Part shown: one piece after another, positions 21,788 to 33,796 of the stretch
How the letters are laid out: each line of letters opens with the position of its first letter
Numbering within the stretch: position 1 is the stretch's first letter
Assembly: GCA_003216775.1 (NCBI GenBank)
Contig: QCII01000006.1
Location: 1-64,000 of the forward strand
Origin: Prochlorococcus sp. AG-402-K21
Lineage (GTDB): Bacteria > Cyanobacteriota > Cyanobacteriia > PCC-6307 > Cyanobiaceae
DNA: 64,000 bases
Direction: 5' to 3'
Position numbers and translations under genes: made by a program
Notes under the pieces: model-generated
Told to the model about the DNA's origin: nothing
Databases searched by the model: none
Seen by the model: the letters and a program-made list of their open reading frames with translations, nothing else

Positions 21788-22192
21788 TTAGTTCTTTGCA
21801 GCTTGAATTCTCGCCTCAGCCTTCGAAATCTCTTTCAAGGCTTTTATTTTCTGTGGATTTTTTTCATTTTCAGAGAATTTGTTAATTGCTAATTTTGCTT
21901 CTTTAAGATCTTGTTCAGCATCTTGAACATTAATTTCAGATCCAATTTCTGCATTGTTTACTAAAACTATGACTTCATCTGATTCAATTTCAGCGAAGCC
22001 ACCCATTAAAGCAATTGATTTCCACTGAGAATTCATTCTTAGCCTTAAAACGCCAATATCTATAGCCGTAACTAAAGAAATATGTCCTGGAAGTACTCCA
22101 AGCTGACCAGTGGTACTAGGAAGGATAACTTCTTCAGCTTCGCCTTGGTAAACATTTTTATTAGGAGCTAAAACTTTAAGAGAAATTGCCAT
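21788..22192 (-). CDS. atpC: ATP synthase F1 subunit epsilon
   Basis: Rotor-associated subunit that can inhibit ATP hydrolysis. It has 134 aa: an N-terminal beta sandwich ([45 protein letters not shown], of which LPGH is the family mark) and a C-terminal helical hairpin rich in Ala/Lys/Glu. It follows the beta gene after about 40 bases, giving the separate beta-epsilon operon usual for cyanobacteria. The cyanobacterial alias is atpE. Confidence 0.98.
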   Translation of the reverse strand: MAISLKVLAPNKNVYQGEAEEVILPSTTGQLGVLPGHISLVTAIDIGVLRLRMNSQWKSIALMGGFAEIESDEVIVLVNNAEIGSEINVQDAEQDLKEAKLAINKFSENEKNPQKIKALKEISKAEARIQAAKN

Positions 22193-22231
22193 TAATTTAA
22201 TTTATTGAAGGTTAAATATTTATGTAGAAAT

Positions 22232-23695
<1,464 letters not shown>

Positions 23696-23848
23696 TTATT
23701 GATTTAGTGATGAAAAGCTGATTTTTTTCAGCTCATAATCCGAAAATACTACCACCTCATGGGTAGATTCGTTAAATGGGTTCGGCCACCCGCACAGTTA
23801 AAGTATGGTTTAATTGCTGCTTCGCGCATTATGTTGTTGATGTTACGG

Positions 23849-23893
23849 ATTGAGAATTTCTCTTTCCAATTTTATGACGCAAAGCGTCTCAAT
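23849..23893. promoter_or_regulatory. Inverted repeats in the groESL leader
   Basis: ATTGAGA (23849-23855) is complementary to TCTCAAT (23887-23893). Inside them, GACGC (23876-23880) and GCGTC (23884-23888) form a small hairpin that shares two bases with the outer arm, so the two structures are alternatives. They end 20 bases before the groES ATG. The sequence does not match the CIRCE consensus (TTAGCACTC-N9-GAGTGCTAA). Whether this is a heat-shock control element is open. Confidence 0.4.
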
Positions 23894-23912
23894 CATGATC
23901 CTCCATTAATTT

Positions 23913-24224
23913 ATGGCAGCTGTTTCACTTACCGTCTCTACAGTAAAACCACTGGGAGATAGAATATTTATTAAAGTTTCCGCATCTGAGGAAAAAACTG
24001 CTGGGGGCATACTTTTGCCTGATACAGCCAAAGAAAAACCACAGGTTGGAGAAGTTGCTCAGGTAGGTCCTGGGAAGCTTAATGACGACGGTTCTCGACA
24101 AACTCCAGAAGTGAGTATTGGCGATAAAGTTTTGTACAGCAAATATGCTGGAACAGACATTAAATTGGGAGGAGATGAATATGTCTTGCTCTCAGAAAAG
24201 GATATTTTAGCTGTTGTAGGCTAA
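23913..24224 (+). CDS. groES: Co-chaperonin GroES
   Basis: Heptameric lid of the GroEL folding chamber, 103 aa. It has the conserved start [31 protein letters not shown] with the mobile loop [11 protein letters not shown], and the C-terminal [17 protein letters not shown]. It is followed by groEL after 52 bases. A longer frame opening further upstream is out of phase and not real. Confidence 0.98.
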   Translation: MAAVSLTVSTVKPLGDRIFIKVSASEEKTAGGILLPDTAKEKPQVGEVAQVGPGKLNDDGSRQTPEVSIGDKVLYSKYAGTDIKLGGDEYVLLSEKDILAVVG

Positions 24225-24249
24225 AATATTTGTTTTCAAAAATTATTAA

Positions 24250-25914
<1,665 letters not shown>

Positions 25915-25941
25915 CTAAACAATAGTTATTAAATTTAATTT

Positions 25942-25980
25942 TTAATTCAAGGGATTATTCAAAATAATCCCTTGAATTAA
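25942..25980. terminator. Bidirectional terminator between groEL and secG
   Basis: The 18-base arm TTAATTCAAGGGATTATT (25942-25959) is perfectly complementary to 25963-25980, with only three loop bases. The flanks are T-rich on both strands, so it can end transcription of groESL from the left and of secG/gpmI from the right. Confidence 0.85.
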
Positions 25981-25988
25981 TTTAAATT

Positions 25989-26216
25989 TTATTTAATCCA
26001 ACCTGCGCTTAGAATAATTGCAAGAGACAAAAATATAATTAAAAAAGTCCAAGTTATTTTATTTAAAGATGCTTCTGCGCTGCTGGCACTATTAAACATT
26101 GAGCTTCCACTAGCAGCTATTCCTCCCATTCCATCACCTTTGGGACTATGCAGCAAAACTAAAATTATCAGAATAATTCCAGAAAATACCCATATCCAAT
26201 TAAAAATTTGAATCAT
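25989..26216 (-). CDS. secG: Preprotein translocase subunit SecG
   Basis: Small membrane subunit that assists SecYEG export and thylakoid insertion. It has 75 aa and two helices (5-22 and 53-73) with the SecG loop LHSPKGDGMGGIAASGSSMFNSASSAEASLNK in between, of which KGDGMGG is characteristic. It lies 23 bases downstream of gpmI on the same strand. This pairing with gpmI occurs in cyanobacteria, but the link is positional only. Confidence 0.94.
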   Translation of the reverse strand: MIQIFNWIWVFSGIILIILVLLHSPKGDGMGGIAASGSSMFNSASSAEASLNKITWTFLIIFLSLAIILSAGWIK

Positions 26217-26239
26217 CGATCAAAATACCTTTATTAACT

Positions 26240-27862
26240 TTAAACATGCTGAACGACTTTATTATAACCTCTCAACTCGATTCCTTTGATAAGGGATTTT
26301 CCTGTCATCTCTTTTGGAATTGGAAGATCTAATAACTGTAATAAAGTTGGTGCGATATCTGCTAGGCCAGCATTATCTCTTAAGAAAATTTCATTTCCCA
26401 TATTCGGAATTTTTCTTTTTTCACCCTCAATAAATATTAGGGGAACTTTGTTTGTAGTATGAGCTGTCCATGGTTCTCCCGTAGGACCTTTCATGACTTC
26501 TGCGTTACCATGATCAGCTGTTATCAGAATGCTTCCACCCATTTCTCCCGTCGCATTAACTATCTGTCCTACACATTTATCTACCATTTCAATAGCTTTA
26601 ATAGTGGCATTCATATTGCCTGTATGCCCAACCATATCAGGATTAGCAAAATTGATTACAACAAAAGCATATTTTCCACTTTTTATAGCTTTAGAGCAAC
26701 TAATAGTTAATTCTTCTGCAGACATTTGAGGCTCCATATCATAAGTTGCAACTCTCGGAGATGGGATTAAATGTCTTTCTTCTCCTGGTAAAGGGATTTC
26801 TACTCCTCCATTAAAAAAGTATGTTACATGAGGATATTTTTCTGTTTCTGCTGTTCTGTATTGCTTAAGACCATTCTCAGAAACTATTTGACCGATAAAA
26901 TTGTTGAGAGATTCAGGTGGAAATGCAACTTTAACAGGTAAGTTTGGATCATATTGAGTAAAAGTGAGTAAATCCAAGTTTGGAACATTTTTTCTTTCAA
27001 ATTCAGCGAATTTTTTCTCTGAAAGTGATTTGATTATTTGTCTTGCTCTGTCTGGACGGAAATTAAAGCAAATTAAACTATCCCCATCTTTAAGATAGTT
27101 TTCAGACATTCGTATTGGTTCAATAAATTCATCGGTTATGTTTTTGTCATAACTTTTTTTGATGTAATCCTGAGGAGAAATATCTGTTATTTTAATATTT
27201 GGATCAGTCAAATTAGCATGTGCTTTTTCTGTTCTATCCCATAAAAGATTTCTGTCCATTATCCAGTATCTTCCACATATGGAGGCTATTTCACCTGTAT
27301 TAAATTTTTTTATGCATGACTTTATTTGATTTAGATATTTAGATGCACTTTTTGCGGGAGTATCTCTTCCATCGGTAATGATATGAATTGCAACTTTTTT
27401 AATGCCATTCTCAGAAGCCCATTTTATTAAACCTAGTAAGTGATCAATATGACTATGAACGCCTCCATCAGAACATAATCCTGTTATGTGCAACGTAGAA
27501 TTGTTTTTCTTTAATGAGTCAGCCATCTCCTTTAACTGATTAACCATGACTAATTGATTATTTTTTACAACATTTGAAATTCTTACAAGTTCTTGTTGAA
27601 TTATTCTTCCCGAACCAATGGTAAGGTGCCCTACCTCTGAATTACCCATTTGACCATCTGGGAGGCCTACATCAGATCCACTAGCGCTTATTAGAGTATG
27701 AGGATATGCGTGCCATAATGAGTCTATAATTGGTGTATTTGCGCTTTTTATAGCATTGTTAGATATCTCATCTCGATATCCCCATCCATCTAGTATTGCT
27801 AGAACTACAGGGCTCTGAGGAACACATAATCTATTTATATTTTTGCTGCTAATCTTTGACAT
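26240..27862 (-). CDS. gpmI: 2,3-bisphosphoglycerate-independent phosphoglycerate mutase
   Basis: Glycolytic/gluconeogenic interconversion of 3- and 2-phosphoglycerate, cytosolic and Mn-dependent. It has 540 aa. The alkaline-phosphatase-type metal site is visible: Asp in LDGWGYRDE, catalytic Ser in [10 protein letters not shown], and Asp/His in [10 protein letters not shown] and PDMVGHTG. The inserted phosphotransferase domain spans about 90-310. It is divergent from pyrR. Confidence 0.97.
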   Translation of the reverse strand: MSKISSKNINRLCVPQSPVVLAILDGWGYRDEISNNAIKSANTPIIDSLWHAYPHTLISASGSDVGLPDGQMGNSEVGHLTIGSGRIIQQELVRISNVVKNNQLVMVNQLKEMADSLKKNNSTLHITGLCSDGGVHSHIDHLLGLIKWASENGIKKVAIHIITDGRDTPAKSASKYLNQIKSCIKKFNTGEIASICGRYWIMDRNLLWDRTEKAHANLTDPNIKITDISPQDYIKKSYDKNITDEFIEPIRMSENYLKDGDSLICFNFRPDRARQIIKSLSEKKFAEFERKNVPNLDLLTFTQYDPNLPVKVAFPPESLNNFIGQIVSENGLKQYRTAETEKYPHVTYFFNGGVEIPLPGEERHLIPSPRVATYDMEPQMSAEELTISCSKAIKSGKYAFVVINFANPDMVGHTGNMNATIKAIEMVDKCVGQIVNATGEMGGSILITADHGNAEVMKGPTGEPWTAHTTNKVPLIFIEGEKRKIPNMGNEIFLRDNAGLADIAPTLLQLLDLPIPKEMTGKSLIKGIELRGYNKVVQHV

Positions 27863-28000
27863 ATTTTGATCAAATTCATTTTTAAGTTACCCATCATAAA
27901 TTTAGCTTTAAACGCTACTCTTTAACAATTTATATTTAACATCGTTAGCTTTTGCTAATTTATAAAAATATTGAACGAATTTTATTTCATTAATAAAGTA

Positions 28001-28537
28001 ATGCCAAATAAAACAAAAAGGATCACGATACTTACTGAAGTAGAACTCAGAAAAACGCTTTCTCGTTTAACTTCAGAGATTATTGAAAAAGTAAAAAATT
28101 TGGACAACCTTCTTTTGGTTGGTATCCCCACCAGAGGAGTTGATTTGGCAAAAGTCTTAGAAAAAGAATTATTCTCTGAGACGGGTTTAAAAATAAAAAA
28201 AGGAATAATTGATCCAACTTTTTATAGAGATGATCAAAATAGAGTTGGAACTCGACTAATAAAGGCAACAGATATCCCCGCTCCTATTGAGAAACAAGAG
28301 ATTCTCTTGATAGATGATGTAATTTATACAGGTAGAACAATTAGAGCTGCAATTGATGCTTTATATTCATGGGGAAGACCTCGAAGAGTGATGTTGTTAG
28401 TTATGGTAGATAGAGGCCATAGAGAATTACCTATTCAACCTGATTTTTGTGGTACTAGGGTACGAACTAGTAAAAAACAAATTATTAGTTTACGCTTAAA
28501 TAATATTGATAACGAAGAAGGGGTTTTTCTTGAGTAA
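28001..28537 (+). CDS. pyrR: Bifunctional pyr operon regulator / uracil phosphoribosyltransferase PyrR
   Basis: PyrR proteins bind pyr mRNA leaders in Firmicutes and have uracil phosphoribosyltransferase activity. In cyanobacteria the salvage role is more likely. It has 178 aa with the PRPP-binding motif ILLIDDVIYTGRTIRAA and the ends DPTFYRDDQ and LPIQPDFCGTRVRTSK typical of the family. I prefer the ATG at 28001 over an in-frame TTG at 27971. It converges with the Hsp70-like gene after seven bases. Confidence 0.93.
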   Translation: MPNKTKRITILTEVELRKTLSRLTSEIIEKVKNLDNLLLVGIPTRGVDLAKVLEKELFSETGLKIKKGIIDPTFYRDDQNRVGTRLIKATDIPAPIEKQEILLIDDVIYTGRTIRAAIDALYSWGRPRRVMLLVMVDRGHRELPIQPDFCGTRVRTSKKQIISLRLNNIDNEEGVFLE

Positions 28538-28544
28538 CTTTGGT

Positions 28545-30113
28545 TCAATAAATACTTCCTAAATTATATTCTCCTAAAAATTGATCTTTGATATCGAAAC
28601 AATTAACTAAAAGTTCGGCCTTTGTAGTGATTTTAAAGAAAAGTTTTAGGGTATTTTCTCCAAGATTAGATTTATTTTTTATTTCGATTTTTAATGGTTT
28701 TTTATCCCATTTTATAATTTTCTCTTCACTTTGAACTTCAGCTAATTTTGGTAATCCATTTTCGAAAATTACGTCATACTCTCTTTCTTTTTTTGTTTCT
28801 CCAATAATTATTTCAAATATTGTCTGATTATTTTTACTCGCTTGAAGTATGAGCTTAAATGGGGCTTCAGTGGGCCATGTTTGACCTTTGCAAAAAATAG
28901 GATGCCAGAAGTGTTTTTGTTCTCTTTTATTTAATAGTCTTATTAATAATCCTTTGTTTAGAATGTCTTTAATTTTAACGCCTGGAGTCATTGCTAAAGC
29001 TCCAAGAGCAATTGATTCAATAGGAGGAGGCGATTTTATTGGAATTTTTGGAATCTTTTTTGTTATCCATTCTTTAATTAATGGTATTTGAGTACCGCCT
29101 CCAACCAAAATAATTCCACTTAAGTCATCTATTGTGCAAAACTTGCCTCTTGCTTCATTTAATAAATCTTTTAGTAAGGAGTTAAGATGCTTAAGGAGAT
29201 TATTATCAATAATAATTTTCTCAAGCATTTCTTTACTAAGGTAAAAATCTTTTTCTTTATATCCTTCAGTTAATAATTTTGTTGGATACTTATTTTCATT
29301 CTTTATTGCATATGAGCTAAGTTTACATTTTATTTCTTCTGCTCTTAAAAGATTAATTGGATATTTATTGTCAGGAATAAAATAATCAACGATCCATTGA
29401 TCTATATCTTTACCACCTATTTTTGAGCCAGTTTTACTTATTATTTCAGCACATCTTATTTTTTGTTTTGAAATTAAGCTGACATCATTTCCTTTGAATT
29501 TTAATAGTTCTGCTATTGGGCTGGATTTACCTTCTCCTCCTTCAATTTTTACTATATTCATATCGATAGTACTTCCTCCAATATCTATTGTCATAATTTT
29601 GGAGCCAAATGGTACATTAATCCCTAAACTTGCTGCAGTAGGCTCATCAACGAGCGCTATATCTTCAACAGAGATTTCCCCGCAAAGGTTAATTAACCAT
29701 TCTCTATACCCCTTGTATGTATCAATCGGTGCAGTTAAAACAAGCCTTTTGACTTGATAATTTTTAGGTATGCTTGCCCATAACGATTTAAAAAAAATTT
29801 CACCACATTCAGAAGGTTTTAGGATATTTTTTTGGTTAATATTTTCAATAGGATTTCCAATTAATCTTTTAAAATTTGAATGAAAAAACAAATCAGAATT
29901 AGATTCCTCTCTCATCTTTAAAGCATTAATACCTATTTTAATAATTTTTGAATATTCATCGAACCAAACTGCTGTAGGGATAACTCCTGGAGATGATGTA
30001 ATGTTAGGTATTTCAACTAAGTAAGGATTTATTTCTTTTTGTTCCTGAAAAGCAACTACAGTATTTGTATTGCCTAAATCAATAGCAAGTGTTCCAGACA
30101 AAAGTTTTTCCAT
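28545..30113 (-). CDS. Hsp70-family (DnaK-like) protein
   Basis: A 522-aa actin-fold ATPase related to Hsp70. The phosphate 1 loop is LAIDLGNTNTVVAFQ and the phosphate 2 loop DIGGSTIDMNIV; VDEPTAASLG and the adenosine motif GIILVGGGTQIPLI are also visible. The substrate-binding half is short (about 130 residues after the ATPase domain, against about 250 in DnaK) and lacks the helical lid and EEVD-type tail. It is therefore a divergent DnaK-like protein and not the housekeeping DnaK. The ATG at 30113 (MEKLLSGTL) is a better start than the upstream one at 30134. Confidence 0.88.
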   Translation of the reverse strand: MEKLLSGTLAIDLGNTNTVVAFQEQKEINPYLVEIPNITSSPGVIPTAVWFDEYSKIIKIGINALKMREESNSDLFFHSNFKRLIGNPIENINQKNILKPSECGEIFFKSLWASIPKNYQVKRLVLTAPIDTYKGYREWLINLCGEISVEDIALVDEPTAASLGINVPFGSKIMTIDIGGSTIDMNIVKIEGGEGKSSPIAELLKFKGNDVSLISKQKIRCAEIISKTGSKIGGKDIDQWIVDYFIPDNKYPINLLRAEEIKCKLSSYAIKNENKYPTKLLTEGYKEKDFYLSKEMLEKIIIDNNLLKHLNSLLKDLLNEARGKFCTIDDLSGIILVGGGTQIPLIKEWITKKIPKIPIKSPPPIESIALGALAMTPGVKIKDILNKGLLIRLLNKREQKHFWHPIFCKGQTWPTEAPFKLILQASKNNQTIFEIIIGETKKEREYDVIFENGLPKLAEVQSEEKIIKWDKKPLKIEIKNKSNLGENTLKLFFKITTKAELLVNCFDIKDQFLGEYNLGSIY

Positions 30114-30208
30114 AAAAAGCTTTTTATTAATCAATTAAGTTCTTTTTGTAATTTATGTTTTGAATCGTCCAAATAAATTGTAAAATACAAATAGTATAAA
30201 AACTTTTA

Positions 30209-30445
30209 ATGAACATAACGAATAATGCTGGTATTGACCCTAATGATCTTGCCAAAAGAGGCGAAAGTCTAATAAGAAAATCAACAAATAGATACTTAAC
30301 TACAGTTAAAATTGCTTTCAGAGCAAAACAGAGGCGTTTCGATGATTTTGATGGACTATTGGAGGAGTCAACTATTAAGCCTGTTCAAAGGTCAATTATT
30401 GAACTAAGTGATGAACAAGATCAACCAGATTTACTTCCTGGATAA
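30209..30445 (+). CDS. rpoZ: RNA polymerase omega subunit
   Basis: Small assembly factor of RNA polymerase, 78 aa. The conserved region [33 protein letters not shown] matches cyanobacterial omega, with the short acidic C-terminus. Two bases separate it from the following DUF1818 gene. It is divergent from the Hsp70-like gene. Confidence 0.95.
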   Translation: MNITNNAGIDPNDLAKRGESLIRKSTNRYLTTVKIAFRAKQRRFDDFDGLLEESTIKPVQRSIIELSDEQDQPDLLPG

Positions 30446-30447
30446 CG

Positions 30448-30819
30448 TTGTCGGAAGATCATAAAGGATGGAGATTACTTAGAGATTTTAAAAAAGGTAA
30501 ATTTTGTTATTTGATTGGGGTTGATAATTGGTCTGTTGAGTTACAGAAAAGTGAATTTGATTCACTTTGTGTTTTACTTTTAAAAATCAATGAACAACTT
30601 TTTGGCATCAAGGGTGAATTAATGGATGAAGAGTCAATTACTTTAGAATTAGAACAACTACCTTGGTACATTGAGTTGGAAGGAACAAAGGATCAATGGA
30701 GTTTAAGGTTTGTCTTTGAAAGTCAGGATCAAACCAGATCCTTCGAAATGTATTGGCCGATACCAATAGCACAAAATTTATTTTTTGAAATAAAAAAAAT
30801 GTGGGAATCAATGGATTAA
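30448..30819 (+). CDS. DUF1818 family protein
   Basis: A 123-aa cyanobacteria-specific protein of unknown function. Family features are GWRLLRDFKKGKFCYLIGVDNWSVELQ near the start and the ELEGTKDQWSLRFVFE stretch. The start is TTG (30448), two bases after the rpoZ stop, so it is translated with rpoZ. Cyanobacterial genomes commonly keep this pairing. The role is unknown. Confidence 0.85.
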   Translation: MSEDHKGWRLLRDFKKGKFCYLIGVDNWSVELQKSEFDSLCVLLLKINEQLFGIKGELMDEESITLELEQLPWYIELEGTKDQWSLRFVFESQDQTRSFEMYWPIPIAQNLFFEIKKMWESMD

Positions 30820-31131
30820 AAGATAAATAAAATTGGAAATTTTTCATAATATTTCCCCCTACCAAAAAAAATTTTTCACAGGTTTTCCACAATATTTTTC
30901 TAAAAGATATCTTTTGATCTAAAGTATGTGGAAAACTTCTTATTTTATATAAATCTTTATATTTCCGTAAAATTTAATTTTCAAAAATGAATTTCCATAA
31001 ATTCCCCTTTCATCACTGGATTCTCATTATTCTATGACCTGAGACTGTTAATTAATAATACTTGTTGACGATTTTGTAATTTTGAAGAAAACTGGAACTT
31101 GTAGATTTTAATTTTAATAGGTTTTTTGGAT
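30820..31131. other. 312-base intergenic region with DnaA-box sequences
   Basis: No credible gene lies here. The left half holds two exact TTTTCCACA boxes in opposite orientation (30883-30891 plus, 30927-30935 minus) and the near match TTTTTCACA (30872-30880). TTTTCCACA is the cyanobacterial DnaA-box sequence. The right half holds a TTGACG hexamer that may be the -35 box of the DUF2811 gene. Confidence 0.6.
30872..30935. promoter_or_regulatory. Cluster of DnaA boxes
   Basis: TTTTTCACA (30872-30880, one mismatch), TTTTCCACA (30883-30891) and its reverse complement TGTGGAAAA (30927-30935) lie within 64 bases. Two exact nonamers facing each other in a non-coding gap are unlikely by chance even in AT-rich DNA. 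The cluster may titrate DnaA or regulate the neighbours. It is too small, and too far from any dnaA or dnaN gene visible here, to call it oriC. Confidence 0.55.
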
Positions 31132-31383
31132 ATGCAAAAGTTAAATTCTGACGAAAATCGAATAGTCATGAATCAAAAAGAAGATGTAATTAGTTTCAAA
31201 TGTGAGCTTCAGGAAAACCTTCAAAATGCTATGAAAGAATTTGTTGAGGAACATCCCAACTGGGATCAATACAGGATCCTGCAAGCTGCTATTGCGGGAT
31301 TTTTGATGCAAAAAGGATTTCAAAATAGGGATTTAACGAGACTTTATATTGGAAATATGTTTTCAATGAATTTTAAGGACTAA
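31132..31383 (+). CDS. DUF2811 family protein
   Basis: A small cyanobacterial protein of unknown function, 83 aa, with the domain stretch CELQENLQNAMKEFVEEHPNWDQYRILQAAIAGFL and the tail LTRLYIGNMF. I chose the ATG at 31132. A TTG six bases upstream and an internal ATG (starting NQKEDV) are alternatives. It converges with the EVE gene after six bases. Confidence 0.85.
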   Translation: MQKLNSDENRIVMNQKEDVISFKCELQENLQNAMKEFVEEHPNWDQYRILQAAIAGFLMQKGFQNRDLTRLYIGNMFSMNFKD

Positions 31384-31389
31384 AAATTT

Positions 31390-31848
31390 TTAAATTTTTT
31401 CTATTAGTATTTCTGCTATATCATTTTGGATAGGTAATATTGATAACCTATTTCCTTTTTTTACAACTAACAACTCATCCTCATTAAATAAAAATTTTAA
31501 TTCATTTAGACTTAGAATCTTATTTGACTTATATAAGTATTTTACTTTTACACAATCCCATCTAGGATTTTCAGGCTTAGATTTTGGATCAAAATATTTT
31601 GAATTCTTATCAAATTGAGTAGGATCAACAATATTTAGATCTATCACTTCCATAAGACCTACAATACCTGGAGGTTTACAGTTCGAATGATAGAAAAAAA
31701 CCTTATCTCCTTTATTCATTGTTCTCATAAAATTTCGAGCTTGATAATTTCTTATTCCGTCCCATAAAGTTACCCCGTCATTTTTTAACGTATCTATGCT
31801 ATACGCATCAGGTTCACTTTTCATTAGCCAAAACTTTTCTTCAGTCAT
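31390..31848 (-). CDS. EVE domain protein (intact copy)
   Basis: A PUA-like fold that binds modified bases in nucleic acids, 152 aa. The family start FWLMKSEPDAYSIDTLKNDG and the motifs WDGIRNYQARNFMR, GDKVFFYHSNCKPPGIVG and FDPKSKPENPRWDCVKVKY are all present, so it is intact. Two shortened copies of its first 8 to 14 codons, together with the upstream region, lie near 35.55 and 37.75 kb. This gene is therefore the source of a repeat family. Confidence 0.93.
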   Translation of the reverse strand: MTEEKFWLMKSEPDAYSIDTLKNDGVTLWDGIRNYQARNFMRTMNKGDKVFFYHSNCKPPGIVGLMEVIDLNIVDPTQFDKNSKYFDPKSKPENPRWDCVKVKYLYKSNKILSLNELKFLFNEDELLVVKKGNRLSILPIQNDIAEILIEKI

Positions 31849-31964
31849 ATCAATGGATTTGGGCGGAAAATAGGGTTTGAATAAAGTTTGGATAACTTTT
31901 TCTTATCTAACTTTATTATCCATTAAAGTTCTTATTTAGGAAAGTGATGTGTGGTGTGGGAAAA
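31811..31964 (-). repeat. EVE-gene 5'-end repeat, copy 1 (source copy)
   Basis: It covers the first codons of the EVE gene and about 115 bases upstream. The shared marks are TTCATTAGCCA, TCAGTCAT, TTATCCA, CTATTTAGG-like sequence (here CTTATTTAGG, 31931-31940) and AAAGTGATG.GTGGTGTGGG (31941-31960). Copy 2 shares all of these. Copy 3 shares them up to TTTAGG and then switches to an hli remnant. Confidence 0.7.
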
Positions 31965-31989
31965 CTTCATTATTTTTTGGATACCTATC

Positions 31990-32856
31990 CTAATCTGAGA
32001 TATTTGATGATTTGATAATTTCCCATGCTTCGGATGCGGTGTCTGCATATTCAAAAAGATTTAAGTGCTCATCTGAAATTAATCCAAGATCAGCTAGATA
32101 TTCAAAGTTAATTATCTTATCCCAATATTCTCTTCCAAAAAGTATTATTGGGATTTTGTTTTTCATTCCTGTTTGACGAAGTGTTAATAGTTCAAATAAT
32201 TCATCTAATGTTCCAAAACCCCCAGGAAAGAATACAGCACCTATTGAACGCATGACGAAATGGATCTTTCTTAATGCAAAATAATTAAATTTAAAGCATA
32301 GACCTGGAGTTATAAAAGCATTGGGGATTTGTTCATTGGGAAGACTGATATTTAACCCTATAGATTTACAATTTGCTTCAAACGCACCCCTATTAGCGGC
32401 TTCCATAATCCCTGGACCCCCACCAGTCACAATCACATGAGAATTACAGGATTTACTTTGATTGTTTATTGAAGCAAGTTTAGAAAACTCCCTTGCGGAT
32501 TGATAATAGTGACTCATTGATAGCAAATTTTCTAATCTATTTAAATTTCGTTTAAGCAAAACCGATGAAGGATTTTTTTTAATTAACTTTTTTATATCGT
32601 CTATTTTCTTTTTTGTTTTTGATTCTTCTGCAATACTTGCGCCTCCAAAAATTATTATGGTTGAAAGAATTTTATTTTCTTCTAGGATTAAATCTGGTTT
32701 AGTAATTTCAAGTAGCATTCTGACCCCGCGCATTTCGTTTCTGTTGAGCAAACCAATATCTTCATAAGCCAATTTATAGGTATCAGAATTAATAATTAAA
32801 TTCAGATTTTTTGAATTATTAATTTTGGTTGAAATACCTTTTTGTGTTTTGTTCAT
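31990..32856 (-). CDS. LOG-family protein (TIGR00730-type)
   Basis: A Rossmann-fold nucleotide-binding protein of the LOG family, whose members include cytokinin-riboside 5'-monophosphate phosphoribohydrolases. It has 288 aa with both signatures, GGGPGIMEAANRGA and PGGFGTLDELFELL. An extra N-terminal region of about 115 residues is longer than in the 190-aa plant-type enzymes. The ATG at 32856 leaves one base after the upstream cupin gene's stop; a TTG at 32865 would overlap it. The substrate is uncertain. Confidence 0.88.
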   Translation of the reverse strand: MNKTQKGISTKINNSKNLNLIINSDTYKLAYEDIGLLNRNEMRGVRMLLEITKPDLILEENKILSTIIIFGGASIAEESKTKKKIDDIKKLIKKNPSSVLLKRNLNRLENLLSMSHYYQSAREFSKLASINNQSKSCNSHVIVTGGGPGIMEAANRGAFEANCKSIGLNISLPNEQIPNAFITPGLCFKFNYFALRKIHFVMRSIGAVFFPGGFGTLDELFELLTLRQTGMKNKIPIILFGREYWDKIINFEYLADLGLISDEHLNLFEYADTASEAWEIIKSSNISD

Positions 32857-32857
32857 A

Positions 32858-33376
32858 TTAAGCAAGGGTCTTAATTCTTCGTTCTAGGGGATTAAATCCC
32901 ACTCTCTTAATTTGATCATTTTCCCAAACCCAATAAACAGGTGGAGTTTTTCTTGCCTTTATTAAACTTATTTGGTCTAATTTTTGTGGGATAAATTCTT
33001 TATCTGGATCAAAAAATTCATCTCTTGTGGGTTGATTTAAAACAATACTACCTTCTTTGCCTGAGATTGATCTGTGATAAGTTCCAACAGGAATTTCTAA
33101 TGCTCCCATAGATCTATTTAAATAAATCACATGATGAGGTTCATCCCATGCAGGATTTATTAAAACAAATGTTCTTTCCCCAGTAATAACTAAGTTGTGA
33201 TCAATTTGATGATTGTGAACGTAATATTGTTCATCTTTAAAATCATCTGGAGGAGATGTAGCTTCTTCAGAATGAATTACTACATCGCAACCATTAGATG
33301 CCCCCAACCCTGCATCAAAGAATGTCACTTTTGGAGTCTCTCTAAAAATTGTTGTTGGCATGAATTTTAATTTCAT
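32858..33376 (-). CDS. Cupin-like hypothetical protein
   Basis: A 172-aa soluble protein that looks like a single RmlC/cupin barrel: VIHSEEATSPPDD, HNHQIDHNLVITGERTFVLIN, DEPHHVIYLNRSMGALEIPVGTYHRS. The last stretch resembles the sugar 3,4-ketoisomerase/WxcM type. A good ribosome site (GGAGAGG) precedes the ATG at 33376. It is followed directly by the LOG gene. The specific function is unknown. Confidence 0.75.
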   Translation of the reverse strand: MKLKFMPTTIFRETPKVTFFDAGLGASNGCDVVIHSEEATSPPDDFKDEQYYVHNHQIDHNLVITGERTFVLINPAWDEPHHVIYLNRSMGALEIPVGTYHRSISGKEGSIVLNQPTRDEFFDPDKEFIPQKLDQISLIKARKTPPVYWVWENDQIKRVGFNPLERRIKTLA

Positions 33377-33448
33377 AGTTAAACCTCTCCTTAAAAATTT
33401 ATGAATATTTTTAAAATTTATAAGCTATGAAAACCGATTAATGAATAG

Positions 33449-33595
33449 TCAGTTACAACAAACTAAACAATCTTCTTTAGTTGGGTAATCTTGACATTCC
33501 CTCTTAAAAGTTGCTTCTAAAACTTCTACTTTATTGACATAATCAAGATCTCGCAGACCTTTGTTTGGAACTGTGAATTGTGTTTGAAGTTTCAT
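33449..33595 (-). CDS. Cys-peptide A1, 48 aa
   Basis: A small peptide starting MKLQTQFTVPNKGLR and ending ECQDYPTKEDCLVCCN, with four cysteines in the last 17 residues. The ATG is preceded by an exact GGAGGG ribosome site seven to twelve bases upstream. The C-terminus matches those of the peptides at 33797-33949 and 38212-38376 (pattern EC-x4/5-P-x4-C). It is third in a run of three minus-strand mini-genes. The function is unknown; a redox or metal-binding role would be a guess from the cysteines. Confidence 0.75.
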   Translation of the reverse strand: MKLQTQFTVPNKGLRDLDYVNKVEVLEATFKRECQDYPTKEDCLVCCN

Positions 33596-33608
33596 TTTTC
33601 CCTCCTAA

Positions 33609-33710
33609 TTAATGCTGTTTTTTGAAGCCATCCCAGGTTTTAGAAAATCTTAATCCCAGATAAGAAACTAAAATTGCCCAAAATAGAATTTCTATAGTTA
33701 AATTAGTCAT
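33609..33710 (-). CDS. Single-pass membrane peptide A, 33 aa
   Basis: Starts MTNLTIEILFWAILVSYLGLR and ends KTWDGFKKQH, with one membrane helix (about 4-22) and a basic/aromatic tail. It has a strong GGAGG site before the ATG. A near copy lies at 38022-38123 (MTNLSLEILFW and ending TWNGYKQQH), and the spacer to the next Cys-peptide gene is conserved too. That conservation in two places is the main support for it being a real gene. Confidence 0.75.
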   Translation of the reverse strand: MTNLTIEILFWAILVSYLGLRFSKTWDGFKKQH

Positions 33711-33796
33711 CTGCTTTTCCTCCTTTCTATCTGACTATGCTTTAGTACGGATGATATATAAAAATCAAGCGTAAGAATACTTAAAAAGTTCGAGTA

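Noticed and set aside
23759-23962. 67-codon plus-strand frame ahead of groES
   Set aside because: It overlaps the groES start in another frame, covers the leader with its inverted repeats, and has a composition unlike a protein. I treat it as non-coding.
30872-30935. Calling the DnaA boxes an origin of replication
   Set aside because: There are only two exact boxes, with no dnaA/dnaN gene nearby and no AT-melting array that differs from the background. The data do not support oriC.
31947-32015. 22-aa plus-strand frame MCGVGKLH in EVE repeat copy 1
   Set aside because: It runs antisense into the end of the LOG gene. The parallel with the frame in copy 2 follows from the DNA repeat itself.
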